This document shows positions 1 through 13,200 of a stretch of DNA of 64,000 nt, one piece after another (position 1 is the stretch's first letter; the number at the start of each line of letters is the position of its first letter). The notes beneath the pieces are model-generated. The model saw only the letters and a program-made list of their open reading frames with translations. It was not told the origin of the DNA and searched no databases. The translations under genes and the position numbers were made by a program. Source of the stretch: Effrenium voratum (Eukaryota > Sar > Dinophyceae > Suessiales > Symbiodiniaceae); assembly GCA_963377175.1 (NCBI GenBank), contig CAUJNA010000169.1:1290616-1354615 (forward strand). The letters are read 5' to 3'.

Positions 1-1091
1 GCTGTTGGTTGCCTTTCAAAGCCCCAAAAGTGGGTAGCCTGAAAAACAACAGCGCTCGCGGAACCCCAAATTCATTGAGAGTAGAGGTATATGGTGAGCA
101 ATCAAGCTTCACACTGTGTTGTTTCTCTATGGTGGGCACAGCTCTTTTTTGGCCGCACACGCAACCCTCCCCCCTAGCATGGCAGAGTTTCTGGGGATCG
201 GATGGGCCCCTGAAGTCAGTGACTCTTCTGTCCCAGTCGAGGGAAGTTCATTTGGGTGTGTTCTTGATGGTACCCTTTTTGTGGTGGTGTCAAGGGCAAC
301 CAGAATGAAAACCACAGTTTGTGTGCGGGTCCTGTTTTCTCACACATCTATTTTAGTGGAAAAGCAATCAGTTGTTTGGCCTTTGGGTGAGTGCAGGGAA
401 TGCATTCCTCCACTCACCCCTCGGTTTGGATGGGTATGTTTGCGGGTGTCAAAATGGGCAAGGGGGTTGACCCTTCAGGCCATGTGCCCATTGGGTTTGC
501 GAGGACTGTGGGCTTAGTCCAAACCAAATCGGCAGATTTGGACCTCTTCTGGGCCCCAAAAAGGTCTTGTGAGAAGAAATCGTATGCTCTCACCATCACG
601 GAAGTCTATTGGTTTGTCCAACAGGGTAGTGGTTCTTCAAAGGGCCATGTGTGTTGGGTTCGGCATGGCTACTGAAAGGATATATAGTGGCCATGTCGAA
701 CGTCTAAGTACCAGGACCTGAAAGGATAGTCGTTGGCCATGTCGAACATCACAATGAATTACCAGCATCCCTGGTGAACAAGGTGATCTTTGAATCTGGG
801 CGGGTGCCCTTTTCGGCTCGGTAGAGGAAAGGAAAGAGAAGGCCACCCCTGGCCCCCACCCATGCTTGTTGTTGGGAAACATTTCACATGTTGGTTCTTG
901 TGGTTTAGAGGTTGAAACCCAAATCCACTCTGCTAACATTTACGATACTTTTTTACTTATTCTGATTTAGTAGTTGAACCCCAAATCCACTGAACTGCCA
1001 ACATTTACATCGTTTTACTTGTAATGTCAAATCTGAAAATGTTTGCCCCCCAAACCCAACGTCCACCACGCACCAAAAAAAAACACGCGAG
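1..1091. other. Intron or upstream sequence, no gene recognised
   Basis: Open frames on both strands are short and resemble nothing known. Two imperfect duplications are visible: a roughly 30-base one around 668-750 (shared ggccatgtcgaac) and a roughly 50-base tandem one at 911-960 and 973-1021 (shared ccaaatccact and acatttac). The preceding exon of the module gene, which should end in VWT-R, was not found here and is probably to the left. Confidence 0.5.
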
Positions 1092-1239
1092 CCGCGGATT
1101 GCGCCGGGCCCTTCGTCGGGCCCAGGCGCGGTGTGCCTGCGGAAGGGCGCGCGGGACGTGGTGGCGGAAAGCGCCGCCTTTCGGGTGGCAGGAAGGGACC
1201 AGGCGTGCCGCGGGGCCAGCGCGGCGGACAACCACCCCA
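1092..1239 (+). CDS. Module-gene exon 1 (end of partial module 1)
   Basis: Reads PGAVCLR, then AGRDQACRG and DNHP, matching the P-G-x-x-C, D-R-x-C-R-G and D-N-x-x-x-S landmarks; the stretch between the two cysteines is longer than usual. The start follows CGCGAG, by analogy with exon 17, and is the least certain of the set. Donor read as GC (gcgact); the last A completes Ser with exon 2. The 284-nt intron that follows carries TIR family I copy 1. Confidence 0.6.
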
Positions 1240-4200
1240 GCGACTTGCCGGACCTCTCCAGCTGTTTTTTAGTTGATTTTTGTTGGGTTTTCTTTTTCAT
1301 ATCTCATCTTGACATGAATTCCGGATCTCTTTTGATATGAATTGGGTTTTTTGGGGGGATCTCTTTTGACATTAGTTAGCTAGGTCCCCCAGGATCGTGC
1401 CCTCCTCTACCGTTTCTTTTTTGGGTGGGAGTGTTCCCCTACTAAAACAGACTACAGAACAACAAATCGGGTACTTTAATTCTAGGCTCTCTACTGGAGC
1501 ACCTAGCCAAAGTCATCGGTGAGGCTACTACTTCCTCTGGGGCCCCGCGCTGGTGGGCAGCGAGGAGCTGTGCCTTCTGCGGTGCCTGGCGACCCCAAAC
1601 TGCCGCGGCACCGACTGGGGCCCTGAGGGTTGCAAGGCGCGGAGCGCGGAGGATCGATCCATATCGATCCACCAGCGGCGAGCGGATCCGGGAAGGGTCG
1701 TTCATGGCACACGGCTGGCGCGCGTTTTTTGTTTGTTTTTGTTTTTTGAGATGGTACGGCTTGTTTGTGTGGAACAGAGGGACGACACAACGAAAGCCAT
1801 TGCGCCATCATATATTTGTTTGCGTATACATATATATATATATATACAATATTATATATATATTATATTTTGGGGGGAGGGGTCGAAAAACAACCACACC
1901 AACATGCGACTCATGCGAATCTGAAGTGCGGGGAACGTGTTGTTTCGATGGTGCCTTTTTTGTGGTTGGTTGAAGGGAAGGAGGAGAACCACTTCTATTT
2001 TTTTATTATTATGTTTTTACTTATTTATTCATTTATGTATTTGTTAGTTATCTTTATTTTTGTTTTGGGGGGGGTGCGGTCCAAATTCGAATTTCCCTTG
2101 TTGACGCGTACCCATTTGTTTGGACGAAACAAGGAAGCCGGGTTAAACCGTTTCAACGTCCCAGCACCCGAGAAATGAGTTGCAAGGCGTTGTTCCTTCC
2201 TGTTGTGACTCGGTCTTTATCCCGTCCTGGACTTTTGACTTTTGACTTTTTTCAAGCCAACTCGATCGGAAGTGAACGGCTTTCACTCTGAAGGGTTCTT
2301 CCTGTTGTCCTCTCTTTTGGTGTGCACGACGGGCCGACCTGTTCTTTTGCGAAAAGGACGGGGGCTGGCTTTGAACAACACGTGTTTCCCTTGGTGCAAG
2401 CCATAGTCAGGGCAAGGAAGCGGGGATGGAAGGCCTTCATGGGATAGAATTGGAACAGACCACGCCCAGCCACCATTTGTTTGTTTGCCCAAATCTACGG
2501 CTTCCGCGTGGTTTAAATCCCGTTGTTTGTTGATTTGTTTTCCTGCCCGACATTACCTTCGAACTTTTGCCAAAGCGTCTATGTCCAACCACCCACTAGG
2601 AAGCACACTGTAGATGTCTTGGTGTCGAAGTTTAGAAGTGATGTGTGAAAAGCCCAACTCTTAGCTCCTTCGACACCAGACTCTCAAACTTTTCAAGTTG
2701 GAACGCGAAGCTTTGATTAGGCCCAAAAGTTTCAACTTGTCCCAGAGATTTGAGGAGACTGTTTACAAGCATCTAAATGAGTTCAAAGCAGGACGCTGGA
2801 AGCCTCTTTTTCTGGGCGGGATGGGAGAACCATTTTGAGACGAATCCAGATTCGATGATTTTTTCAGGGGGTCTGAGATGCCAGTTTAGCTGGTCACCAG
2901 CCGGATCCCCTTAAAAGGAAGTCACAAGGGATATCAAGGGATGGATAACTCGGGGAAACCTCGCACCCCATCCCAACACCCCAGGACCGCAAACCCCACC
3001 AAAATTGAGCAGCCATGAATTCGTTTCTCGTTTCAAGCCGCGGGAACATAGATGTTCATAGGTGTGCTTTTTGGTTGTTTTGCTCGAAACATAGATGGCC
3101 CTGGTTCACCTGGTGGTTTAATCATCCACCAGGGAAACCCATCTATCTCCCCTAAAAGGAGACCAATGTAGATGTTCCTTTTCCGACATAGGAAAATCGC
3201 CCAACTCCAAGCTTGGCCTTGTAGCAAGTGAAGCCGAAGCGGTGGATCCGGCCACTGGCCACGTTTTGCGCAGGTGTGGACGCGAGACATCGAGGCCACC
3301 GTGCACTACTCGGGGACAACGTGCCGGCGGTATCTCAGCTGAATGCGGGAGGGGGACGCTTCATTGGCCTGTAAGGCGGTTTTTTGGATAGGAACTTACT
3401 AGTTGTTCCTTAACTAGGTCCCCCAGTGGTGCCCTTCTCTCCCCTGTTTTGGTTGGGAGGGTTCCCCTACTAAAATAGACTACAGAAAAAAGGGTACCCT
3501 TATTCTAACCTCTCTACTGGAGGACCTAGTAAACCTCGAAATTCCTCCTCAAAATTGGGGAACTGAGCGGGTTCTGGGTGCCAAGCTGGGATATGTTTAG
3601 GTTTGTTCAGCCACTGAACTCGGCATGGCTTTACAACCAACCCCAAGAGCCGTATCCCGCACATCGCCTCCTTCCAAATGGTTTCCGGGGCCAGGGGTCC
3701 CAACGAACGAATACCTCCAATGCCTTTTGGTGCCACAAACCAACTGAGGCTGGCTGCAGCCCAATGCGTGCAGGTTTTTGAAGGGCTCGTTTGCCTGATT
3801 TGTAGGGGTCCTGATTTGGGCTTGTCTCAAAGGGTACCCTAAAATGGGTGGGTTTCCCTTGGTTCCCCTTTAAATCCACCCCAAAAATCGGTGCCATCCA
3901 AGAAGACACCCATTTATCCTCTTGGCAGCTTTAGTGAGCGTGGGGGGAGCAAAAAGTTGGCTCACCCATGACAAAGGTCCTTACTTGCCAGCACTCCCCA
4001 GCTTGATCAAAACCATGTCCCAACTCCCAACTGGCCACAAAAGCCTTGGTTAACGGACCCGGGCGGCGAGATGATCAGTTCATATGGGCGTGGGTCAAAA
4101 TTAAACCACCAGGAAGTGGACCGCAGGTTTTGGTCCATGGTTCCACTTACCAGGGTAACCCATTTTGGGTACCTATGTTTGACCCACAGTCATATTCCGG

Positions 4201-7200
4201 TTCCTGAGTTATACTTTGAAAGACACCAGGATTTTTTTCAGCCGCCCCGCTCAGCGAGGTATGAGCCGTTCGAGCCAGTGGACGGCGGAGAAGGCGGTGA
4301 AACGGGACTTGTGACATGGGGACTAAAAACCAACGACTCTTTCCGCTTGGTTCTTTGAAAGGGTTCCTTCCTTCCCGGATTCCCCCGTTTTGGTGAAAGC
4401 GATGCCTTTCAGGAAACAACAGTGGGCTTCCTTTGGGTTGACTGGCGTGCAAGGGGACCGACCACATCAGGAGATGGAGCCCAACACACCTCCCTGAAAT
4501 GCCTCCAACCGCTAAAAGGACACGTACGGCACTTGTCGGTTTGGAACACAAAGCCATTCCCTTGGAAAAAGCAAATAAAAACGGGGAAACAATAAAAGAA
4601 GAAAAAAAGGCATGTAAGTTGATCCGGCAGGTATGGCCGGGATGCGCCCACCTTCGTCCATTTAGGGCCTTAGAATGGTGGGCCCTCAAGCATAAATAGG
4701 TTCCATGTATATATATATATATACACACCTGTGTGTGTGTGTGTGTGCATGTATATATATATATACACCCATAGATTGATACCCCCCACCAGGGTTCATG
4801 TCACGCACCTGCCAGGTCGAGCTTGCAATGTGCCCTTCCACAGCAAGGACGTGTGGCTCAGTGCTTCATTGGTTCCATCCCTACGCCAGTGCAAGTTGGA
4901 GTGTGCCAGTCGGAACTTCTGCAGCTTGCAGGGAATGAAGCAGCGGATTTGGGAGGTCGGGGATGGTTGCGAATCCGTCCGCACGAAATGAATCCACGGT
5001 TGAAACAGAACAAAGAGTTTGCTCCGCTATTTACAGGCCAAGCGAATCATTGGTTTCCGAATGGTGGTGCGAATGATTTTGTCCATCCACAGAAGGGGTG
5101 GGGTTTTTCGGGGTACCCTGCGTGGCAATCTACGGGAACTTGTTTCTGAGGGCACCTGCCATGCCTCTTCGGGGTTCTTGAACAGCAGAAACCATTGCAG
5201 CCGCCAATTTCTGTGGCAGGTTTCCCCCGAGTTTGAGACAGCCGAGGACACCAACCACTGGGAAGCCCATTGTAACCCTTAGTTGACTCCAGTGCAAGAG
5301 ACAACATGCAGGCTGTCTCGAATTGTTTGGAGCCCCCCTGCCATGAATGGGTTTCTTTGGGATTCCCATTGAAACAAGCCCAGGACGGGGCAGCAGCTCC
5401 AAAAACGAGGGTGCTGAACCTCCCAAAAAAAAGCCTCTTTCCCTGTTGTACAGTTGTCCCCAGCCTGGAGATATATATATATATACATGAGAATCGGGTT
5501 GCTGCGAACGAGACAACCAAACTTCGGACAAATTTGGACTCCCCGGACCACTCTTTTCGTTTGCCTTGGTTCCCGCCCTTCATAAAAGAACGGGTGTGTC
5601 TTTAGGAATCGGACCTCCCCAAAAAACAACATGGTGGGTTGGGGGAGCACCGAGCCTCAAAGAAGACACGCAAAAGTGCCCTCTGGTTCCCCCAAGGGAC
5701 CAACTTCCTTTGGTGCTCGATTTGGACGCATGGGAGCAACCCACCTGGTGAAGATCCTAGCCTTTGAAGAGAATCCTAATGGGGCCAAGCTTATCTTTCT
5801 AAGTCGGCCAGGAGGCTGATGTTTTCTCCTGGGCCTGTTTTTTCCTTTCGGGGGGGGGGGTCCTTTTGTGAGGTTCGGGTAAGATGTCCAGTCTGTGGCA
5901 GATGGTTCATTTAGGAGGGGCATAGGAAAACTGACCAAGTGTGAACTGCCAACTTGTGGGCACCAAAGTGAAGCCAAGAGGGTTCCATATCTTACTTTGT
6001 GGCAAACCCACGTCACTCTTGGCTGCGAACTTAATGTGGGAAGCCACTGAAAGTGAACACTAATCCCAACCTAAATCCACCTGAAAGTTCCCGGTGGTTT
6101 CTCAAAATAGTGGTCGCTAAAAATTGTGGGTGTCCTTTTTTCCCCCAAAAAAAACTAAAGGGGGATCCACTATCTAAAGAAACATACACCCACATACTCC
6201 TTGTATCAGCTTCCCCCCAAGTGGTGGTTAGAATTTGTACTTTGGCGGTCTTCCGGGGGTAGTTTCCCATTTCCCTTCAAATCCAAATCCACCCCCTCCC
6301 CCAAAGGGGGAACCACTCTTACGAATTCAACTACAGACCCTGAAAGTAGTTGGACAGAAATCCCCACCTAAATCCACCTCAGGCAGGAGACAAGTTGTTT
6401 TGGCTAGGTCCCCCAGGATCGTGCCCTTCTCTCCCCTGTTTTGTTTGTGGCCAGGGTTGCCCTACAGGAAAAAAGAAACGGTACCAGCTTATTCTAAGCT
6501 CAAACTACTGGAGGACCGAATTCGTTGGGAAGCCGCAAGCTTCGAAGCTTCGAAGCCTGAGGCAAGGGCCTGTCCTTCAACACCACGGGCTGCCAGCTTT
6601 GGAGCCATCCTCAGGGGATCCAGGCGACCACCTCTCGATCCACGGCGGGGATTTGCGTCGGTTTTTTGGGGTTTTTCCCCAGCCGACAGGAAGGGGTTGT
6701 TAGATTCTATGTTGCAATCCGCGTTTGCGATGCTTCTACACCACGCCCCCACCCAGTATCCCGCCAGAGCAGCTCGCCAGTGGATCCCGCCGAGTATCCC
6801 GCCAGAGCGGCTCGCCAGTGGATCCCGCCGAGTATCCCGCCAGAGCGGCTCGCCAGTGGATCCCGCCAGAGCTCGCCAGTGGATCCCGCCGAGTATCCCG
6901 CCAGAGCGGCTCGCCAGTGGATCCCGCCGATCCCGTCGCCAGTGGATCCCGCCGAGTATCCCGCCAGAGCGGCTCGCCAGTGCATCCCGCCGAGTATCCC
7001 GCCAGAGCGGCTCGCCAGTGGATCCCGCCGAGTATCCCGCCAGAGCGGCTCGCCAGTGGATCCCGCCGAGTATCCCGCCAGAGCGGCTCGCCAGTGGATC
7101 CCGCCGAGTATCCCGCCAGAGCGGCTCGCCAGTGGATCCCGCCGAGTATCCCCGCCAGAGCGGCTCGCCAGTGGATCCCGCCCCCGCAGTCGCCAGTGGA

Positions 7201-10200
7201 TCCCGCCGAGTATCCCGCCAGAGCGGCTCGCCAGTGGATCCCGCCGAGTATCCCGCCAGAGCGGCTCGCCAGTGGATCCCGCCGAGTATCCCGCCAGAGC
7301 GGCTCGCCAGTGGATCCCGCCGAGTATCCCGCCAGAGCGGCTCGCCAGTGGATCCCGCCGAGTATCCCGCCAGAGCGGCTCGCCCCGCCAGAGCGGCTCG
7401 CCAGTGGATCCCGCCGCCGAGTATCCCGCCAGAGCGGCTCGCCAGTGGATCCCGCCGAGTATCCCGCCAGAGCGGCTCGCCAGTGGATCCCGCCGAGTAT
7501 CCCGCCAGAGCGGCTCGCCAGTGCATCCCGCCGAGCATCCCGCCAGAGCGGCTCGCCAGTGGATCCCGCCGAGCTCGCCAGTGCATCCCGCCGAGTATCC
7601 CGCCAGAGCGGCTCGCCAGTGGATCCCGCCGAGTATCCCGCCAGAGCGGCTCGCCAGTGGATCCCGCTGAGTATCCCAGAGCATCCCGCCGAGTATCTTG
7701 CTGAGCATCCTTTGCCGGTGGCTCCTGCCGAGTATCCGGCCAGCATCGAGCCGGAGCGGCTCGCCAGTATCTGCCAGTGGATCCCTCCAGTATCCCGCCA
7801 GAGCAGCTCGCCAGTCTGGTTTTGCTAAATGTCCCGCCCGGCGCACAGTTGGGTTTACATTTCATGTTGGCGCCTTCGTGTTTTGAGTGCACCCTGAGGC
7901 TCGGAAAGGGTGATGCTTTTGTGTTCCTTTGGGTTGTGAATAAGCAACTTCGTTTAATCCCCCGTCGGGTTTCTTTTTGGAAGGGGCTTGGCTTTTGTTA
8001 ACGGAACCGATGTTTGAGTTCTCGAGATCGGCTCGCTGACAAGTGGCGTTTGACACACAGACAGGTGGATAAGGCTCTCAATGCAAAGCTTGTTGAGCAG
8101 TCATAGGCCCCAAGCCACTCGAAAACCATGCTTGAATTCAAACAACCGTGTTCACGGTCGTAGGCTCGTGAGTGTGGAGGGTGGGGATTGCTCGATGCGA
8201 AGATTTGTTTTCGTTGGCCGTCCCTTTTGCGCTTTTGCTCTTCTTGCGGGTTTGTTTTTGCTGTCACCTAACCCTTAAAGCTGTTTGTGTTTCTGTTGGG
8301 TTTTTTTGTTTGGTGCTTTGGCGCCTTGCCTGGGGCCCGAAACTGTTGGGAGGATGCAACTCCATTCGCACCGAGGCAGGACTCGAAGCTTCCGGACTTC
8401 GGGGGGTTGTTCCACGTTTTCAAGTTTCGTGGCAACCTGTTTGCTGTTACCCTGCAAGGGCTTCATGTTCTGGAAACAACCGCAGGGGTTGAGATTAAGA
8501 AGCTGATCCTTTTTTTCGCGCTCCGCCTTGGGGTAGACTTAGGGCCACTGGGTACGGCGCGCGCGAGAATATGGGGGTCTTTGCAGGTAACTTGGGCATA
8601 GCGCACAGAGGTTGGTTGCGGGTTTTGGGAACTCAGGCCCCAACAGAGAGGAGTTGGTTCAAAGGAAAAGCGCTTTGCACGACGGGGTTGAGTCGACTGC
8701 AACTTGAGTTCCTGCTTCTCGGAACCCGGAACACATGTGGCGGCACACGCTCGATCCCTGGAAGATGCCAAGCGCAACCTGACAGCTGTCCTGTGTTCCC
8801 CACGTTTGCTTTGGGTTTGCTCCAAAACCATCGACTTATCGGTTTTCGATTGGAGGTCCTTTGGCCTTCTCGGTCTCTGGTCATGCAGGGTGTTTGTTGT
8901 TCCTTTGTTTTTGAAACATGTACGTCTCAACACGTCGTCAACCACCAGAGGGCCGATGGCACTAATTATGTGTGTCACCATGTTATTCTTTGGAGGAGTC
9001 CGTTTGGGTGCCACCATACTGCGAACACCCACTCACATGTCCTCTTTGTGGACATGAATGCACAGACTACATGTTGGCAGAGGATCCTTCAGGCATTGTC
9101 TCTCAGATTCCGCTCTTGTGTTTGTTCCTTCCAGTCGATATGATATGATGCTTACGCCCTCCGGCGGCGAGTCTTCATGCCCTTGGACCATGCTTTCCTA
9201 TAGTAGAGAACCCTTCGCCAGTTTCCTTTTGTTTTTTTTCAGGCGGGAAACCACTGAAGTTTCTCACTAAAGGTGGCAACCAAAAAGAGATCTCTCTCTT
9301 TTTGTACGCTGCCAGACTTTAAAAATTTACCTTGTTAGCTGTTTGCCGTTCAGGTTTTCCTCAATCGTCCGTTTCAGCCAGCAAAAGCGAAGTCTTTGCA
9401 GGGGGGCCGAGTCGGATCACTCTGGCAGACTTTTGGATCACTCAATTCAACTGGGAGGGTGGCATGTAAGGATCCGGCAGCACCTGCCTTCGGCATATGC
9501 CCTTCACCCTGGTGAACGGTAGCAAGGATCGAGCATGTCGTGGACTCAGCAGCAGCGACATCGACCCCAGCTACTATGCGGCCCGGCGTCAAAGACGTGG
9601 ATTTCTCGCCGCCGTTTCTTCGCTCGGCTTTGATTTTTTGATGGGTCTGCCTATTTTATAGCGAGCTTGTTTGGGGGTGAAAACGAGCTTGGGGATCCCT
9701 TAAATCAGCTTGTGGACCTGCAGTCGATTTGCGTATGGGTGCAAGAAATAGGTTTAGTTCCGACTTTTTGGAACTTGGCGCGCTCGGGGACACTCCTTGG
9801 GCTCATCTACTTGGGGAAACGACCACACACCGTTTAATCTAGCAGAGTTCTATCTGGACAGAGTTCTATCCGGAAACGGACCGGCATGGGGGGGCCCAGT
9901 TGAAGGTAGAGGTCGACTATTCGGGTGACACAGTGACCTTTAGTGGCGAATTTCCAAAAACATGTCGGTCGGCACTTCTGAAACCATGGCTTGATTGGAT
10001 TCTCCTCCATTTGCTTAAGATGTTTACTTCATTTTTCCTTGTTGGTCTTAACTGGAATTCATCACTACTGGACATATTTTCTCATTTTTTCCTGGGGCCT
10101 TAACCAAATGGAAGTTCTGGTAAAGGACAAACGACCTAGCTTGTGTTTCCGGCCATGTCCGGACTCTCCAGACGAATCATGCAAGCAACGTACGCATCGT

Positions 10201-13200
10201 GAGGGGGCAGCATGCACAAATCGATGCGTGTGTGTGTGTTGTTTGAGGGTACCCTTGTAAGGTTCTGTTAAAGGGACACCCAAGGGAAATCCGCCATTTT
10301 TGAGATCCCCCCCATTTTGACACAACCCCTGATGGCTCTGGAAAACATGAGAACCAAGACTGAAACCAGAGCAACTCACGCATGTTCAACCAAACAGACT
10401 AGGACAGCCAACGCCAGTAAACCAAGATTGAATCTCAGACTCAGATGGAACTGACCATGTGTGCTCTTGTTTTCCCATTTGTCCCAAACATCGATGGCTG
10501 GTCTCAAGGGCGTAAAGGCCCCTTCGACGTGGTTCAATTGGCTTTTTCCTTTAAGCCAGAAGGTCGGTCTCGTGACCGTTGCGGGCAGCCCAGGTGCCCC
10601 GTGGTGGAACCAACCCTGAAACCAATCCAACCCTCCGATCGGTTTGGGAAGCCAGTTGTTTCATCTTTCGGGGGGCGCCCATTTAAGGCAACCATGGAAC
10701 TTGGGTCCCGACCCTCCTACCGCCTGAGGAAGCCACCGAGGTGTGGCGCAAAATGAAACCGCTGGGGTCTATGCAGGTCTTAATCCACTTGTCCATTTTC
10801 CAGGCTTCCACGTTGGGCCGATTCCTTCCTATTTTTGAGCCCTACCCGCCTCTCCAAACCAATCACTTCGAGAGCTGCTGATCGGGGCTAACTAAACCCT
10901 AAACCCCCGTAGGTCCCGCAGCCCTTCCGCCGCTTCGAGCGGCGCTGAGGTGGCGTTTCCTCTGTCGGAGGTTCCCTCCCTGGAGCTCTGCCGCCAGCGC
11001 TGCGCCTTCTTCGCGTCCGCACGCTGCACCGGGGTGGAGTTCAGTGCGTTGGGCTGCAAGGCGCGGTCGAAACGCACGAGGGGAGGTGAGTCCAGAAATG
11101 TGTTTTTTTGGTTTCCGGCGGATTGAAGTCTTGAAATGGGCATGGTTACCAACTTGTTTTGCGGGCGCCAAATTTTTGCGGTTGGGGATGGTTCAACTTT
11201 CTTTGAGGGCGCAAGATGTGTGCGGCATGTTTGCGGCTTGGTTGGTTTAGAGGCAAAGCAAAACCCGAAGCCATTTGAGAGGGGCCCCAACTTGTAAGAC
11301 ACATTTCAATAGAGCTACCAGCTCTAGGTGTCCTTTTGGCTGGGTTGATTCTCTATTGACGGCCAGGATTTGGCCAAATGTTTTTTTTGGAAGCGGGCGT
11401 CGCTGAATGAAATCTCCGGGCTTCCCGCTCGAAAAGTGTCCCGTTTCGGACTGGAGCAACATTCGAGTTGTTTGGTTTGGACCGTGGCAAATGGGTGTGG
11501 CTCAAAATTAAACGATCGGAGGGGCAGACCGCAGGTTTTGGTACCCATGTTTCCACTTACCAGGGTAACCCATTTTGGAATTCCGGTTTTTTGAGCCACA
11601 GCCAAATCAAAGGCTTGGTTGTTAAACATTGGACCTGGGAATCAAAGACGGGGTTCCCGAGCCAGATCTTCATGCTGGGATGAAATGATAAGCTGGTTGC
11701 TAGGATTCCATGGGGTTATCAACCCATGGGCTCATACCAGGTCTTCATTTTCCGCAGAGTTTGGCAACACGGGAGCTCAGGGCTGGTACCTGGAAGACCG
11801 ATTCCCCCCCCCCTCACCGGTTGTTCCATGTTGGGATGGATTCCGCCTAGCCGGCGTGAGAAAGGTCTGGTGTAGTGCTGGCTGGGAACCAACCAACAAG
11901 TCAAACCTTTATAAAACCTGTCCTATGGTTGCCCCTCAAGCATGGCCCAAGTATGATCTCATGGCGTAGGCCGTCTGTACCGTTGCGGGGTCTCACCCCA
12001 CAACATGGTCTCAATAACCTGAGTTCGAAGCACGCCCGAGAAAAATATGGGACTCTATATACTGCACCCTTCCTATTTAGGGTATAGACTCATGACACCA
12101 AGGAGCCCTTTTTCTGACAGTCTAACAGAATCAGACGAGTGCAAGTCTCTGTGCGGGTGTGTTTTTTTTGGGGGAGGAACCCTTTTCTGCTTGAGTTGGG
12201 ACCAAAAGGAATACCGATGCCTTTTTGAGGGGGTCCGAATCCTAAAAAAGACGCACCCATATGGAACCCCCAGAATCTGCGGTATTTCATTTCCCGATGG
12301 ATTCCTCCAAAAACCAACCCCACAAGAGCTACAACAACACCCCAAAAAAAACAACCCTCAAAAGCAACACACACACACACCAAAAAAAAAAAAAACAGAA
12401 GAAGCCAACATGTTGTACCCACCTTTTTTTAGCTCCATGTTCACCCCCCCCCCCAAAAAAAAAAACATAAATAAATAAGAAAAAAGAAGCCAAAAAAAGA
12501 AAAAGAAAAAGAAAAAGAAGCCAACACGTTGGACGCGCCCGTTTCTAGCTCCATGTGGGACACGCCGTTCACGGCTCAGGTCTGGACCCGGCCCCAGGGC
12601 ATCCAAGCCACGGAGAACGTCCCGGGGGCCATCTGCCTGCGCCACGGGCCTTTGGATCTGGCGCTGACGCCCGGAAGCCGAAGCAGTGAGCGGGTTGCGG
12701 AAGCAGTGGGCGTCTCCCTTGACGGCGATTGGGTGGGACTTGTTTTTTGACCTTAGCTTGGGAAATGAAGGCGTTTTCTACTCGACCCCCCGAAAAGTCG
12801 AGCTTTTTGCGGGGTCCACAGCAACCAAGATCCGACCACTTTTTTTTTCTCAGATGCAATCACTTGGAGTGTATCCGTCACATGTGGTTGATCACTTGGT
12901 TGATATCTTCGGGAATCTCCCCCCAAAAATTATGGGCGGAAATGTCTTTGGGAAGCCCTTTTGTTGTATCACGGAAGTGGAGTCCATCTCCCACAACCCT
13001 GGCTGTGCTCGTTGGTTTTTGGTGTTTTTTTTTGCGTTTTGCGGGGTTCCGAGCCATTTCCTTCTTTGGAACCACCAAAGTCGGGGTTTCCCAGCCATGT
13101 CCTCAGGGAACCACCCAAAATGCTTTACAAGTTGGGCTTCGGTGTGCAAAGTTCTTGGGTTTAAACTGCCGTGGCCCTTCCCCGCGATCGTTTCAAGGGA

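Larger units (their letters stand above)
4966..8352. other. Intron 5: TIR remnant and 38-bp minisatellite
   Basis: About 3.4 kb between exons 5 and 6. It holds a short TA tract near 5470-5486, a diverged TIR family I copy at 6404-6518 and the minisatellite at 6750-7815. The very long open frames reported on both strands here come from the minisatellite. I recognise no gene. Confidence 0.6.

Noticed and set aside
6750..7815. Possible CRISPR array
   Set aside because: The repeats are directly adjacent with no unique spacers.
6235..7892. ORFs of 489, 467, 379, 367, 336 and 334 residues on both strands
   Set aside because: All are readings of a 38-bp tandem repeat that has no stop in any frame; they carry no independent coding signal.
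8484..8595. AGVEIKKL and GVDLGPLG readings as a missing GIEF exon of module 3
   Set aside because: Lacks the cysteine, and lies after exon 6, which already supplies the GC segment.
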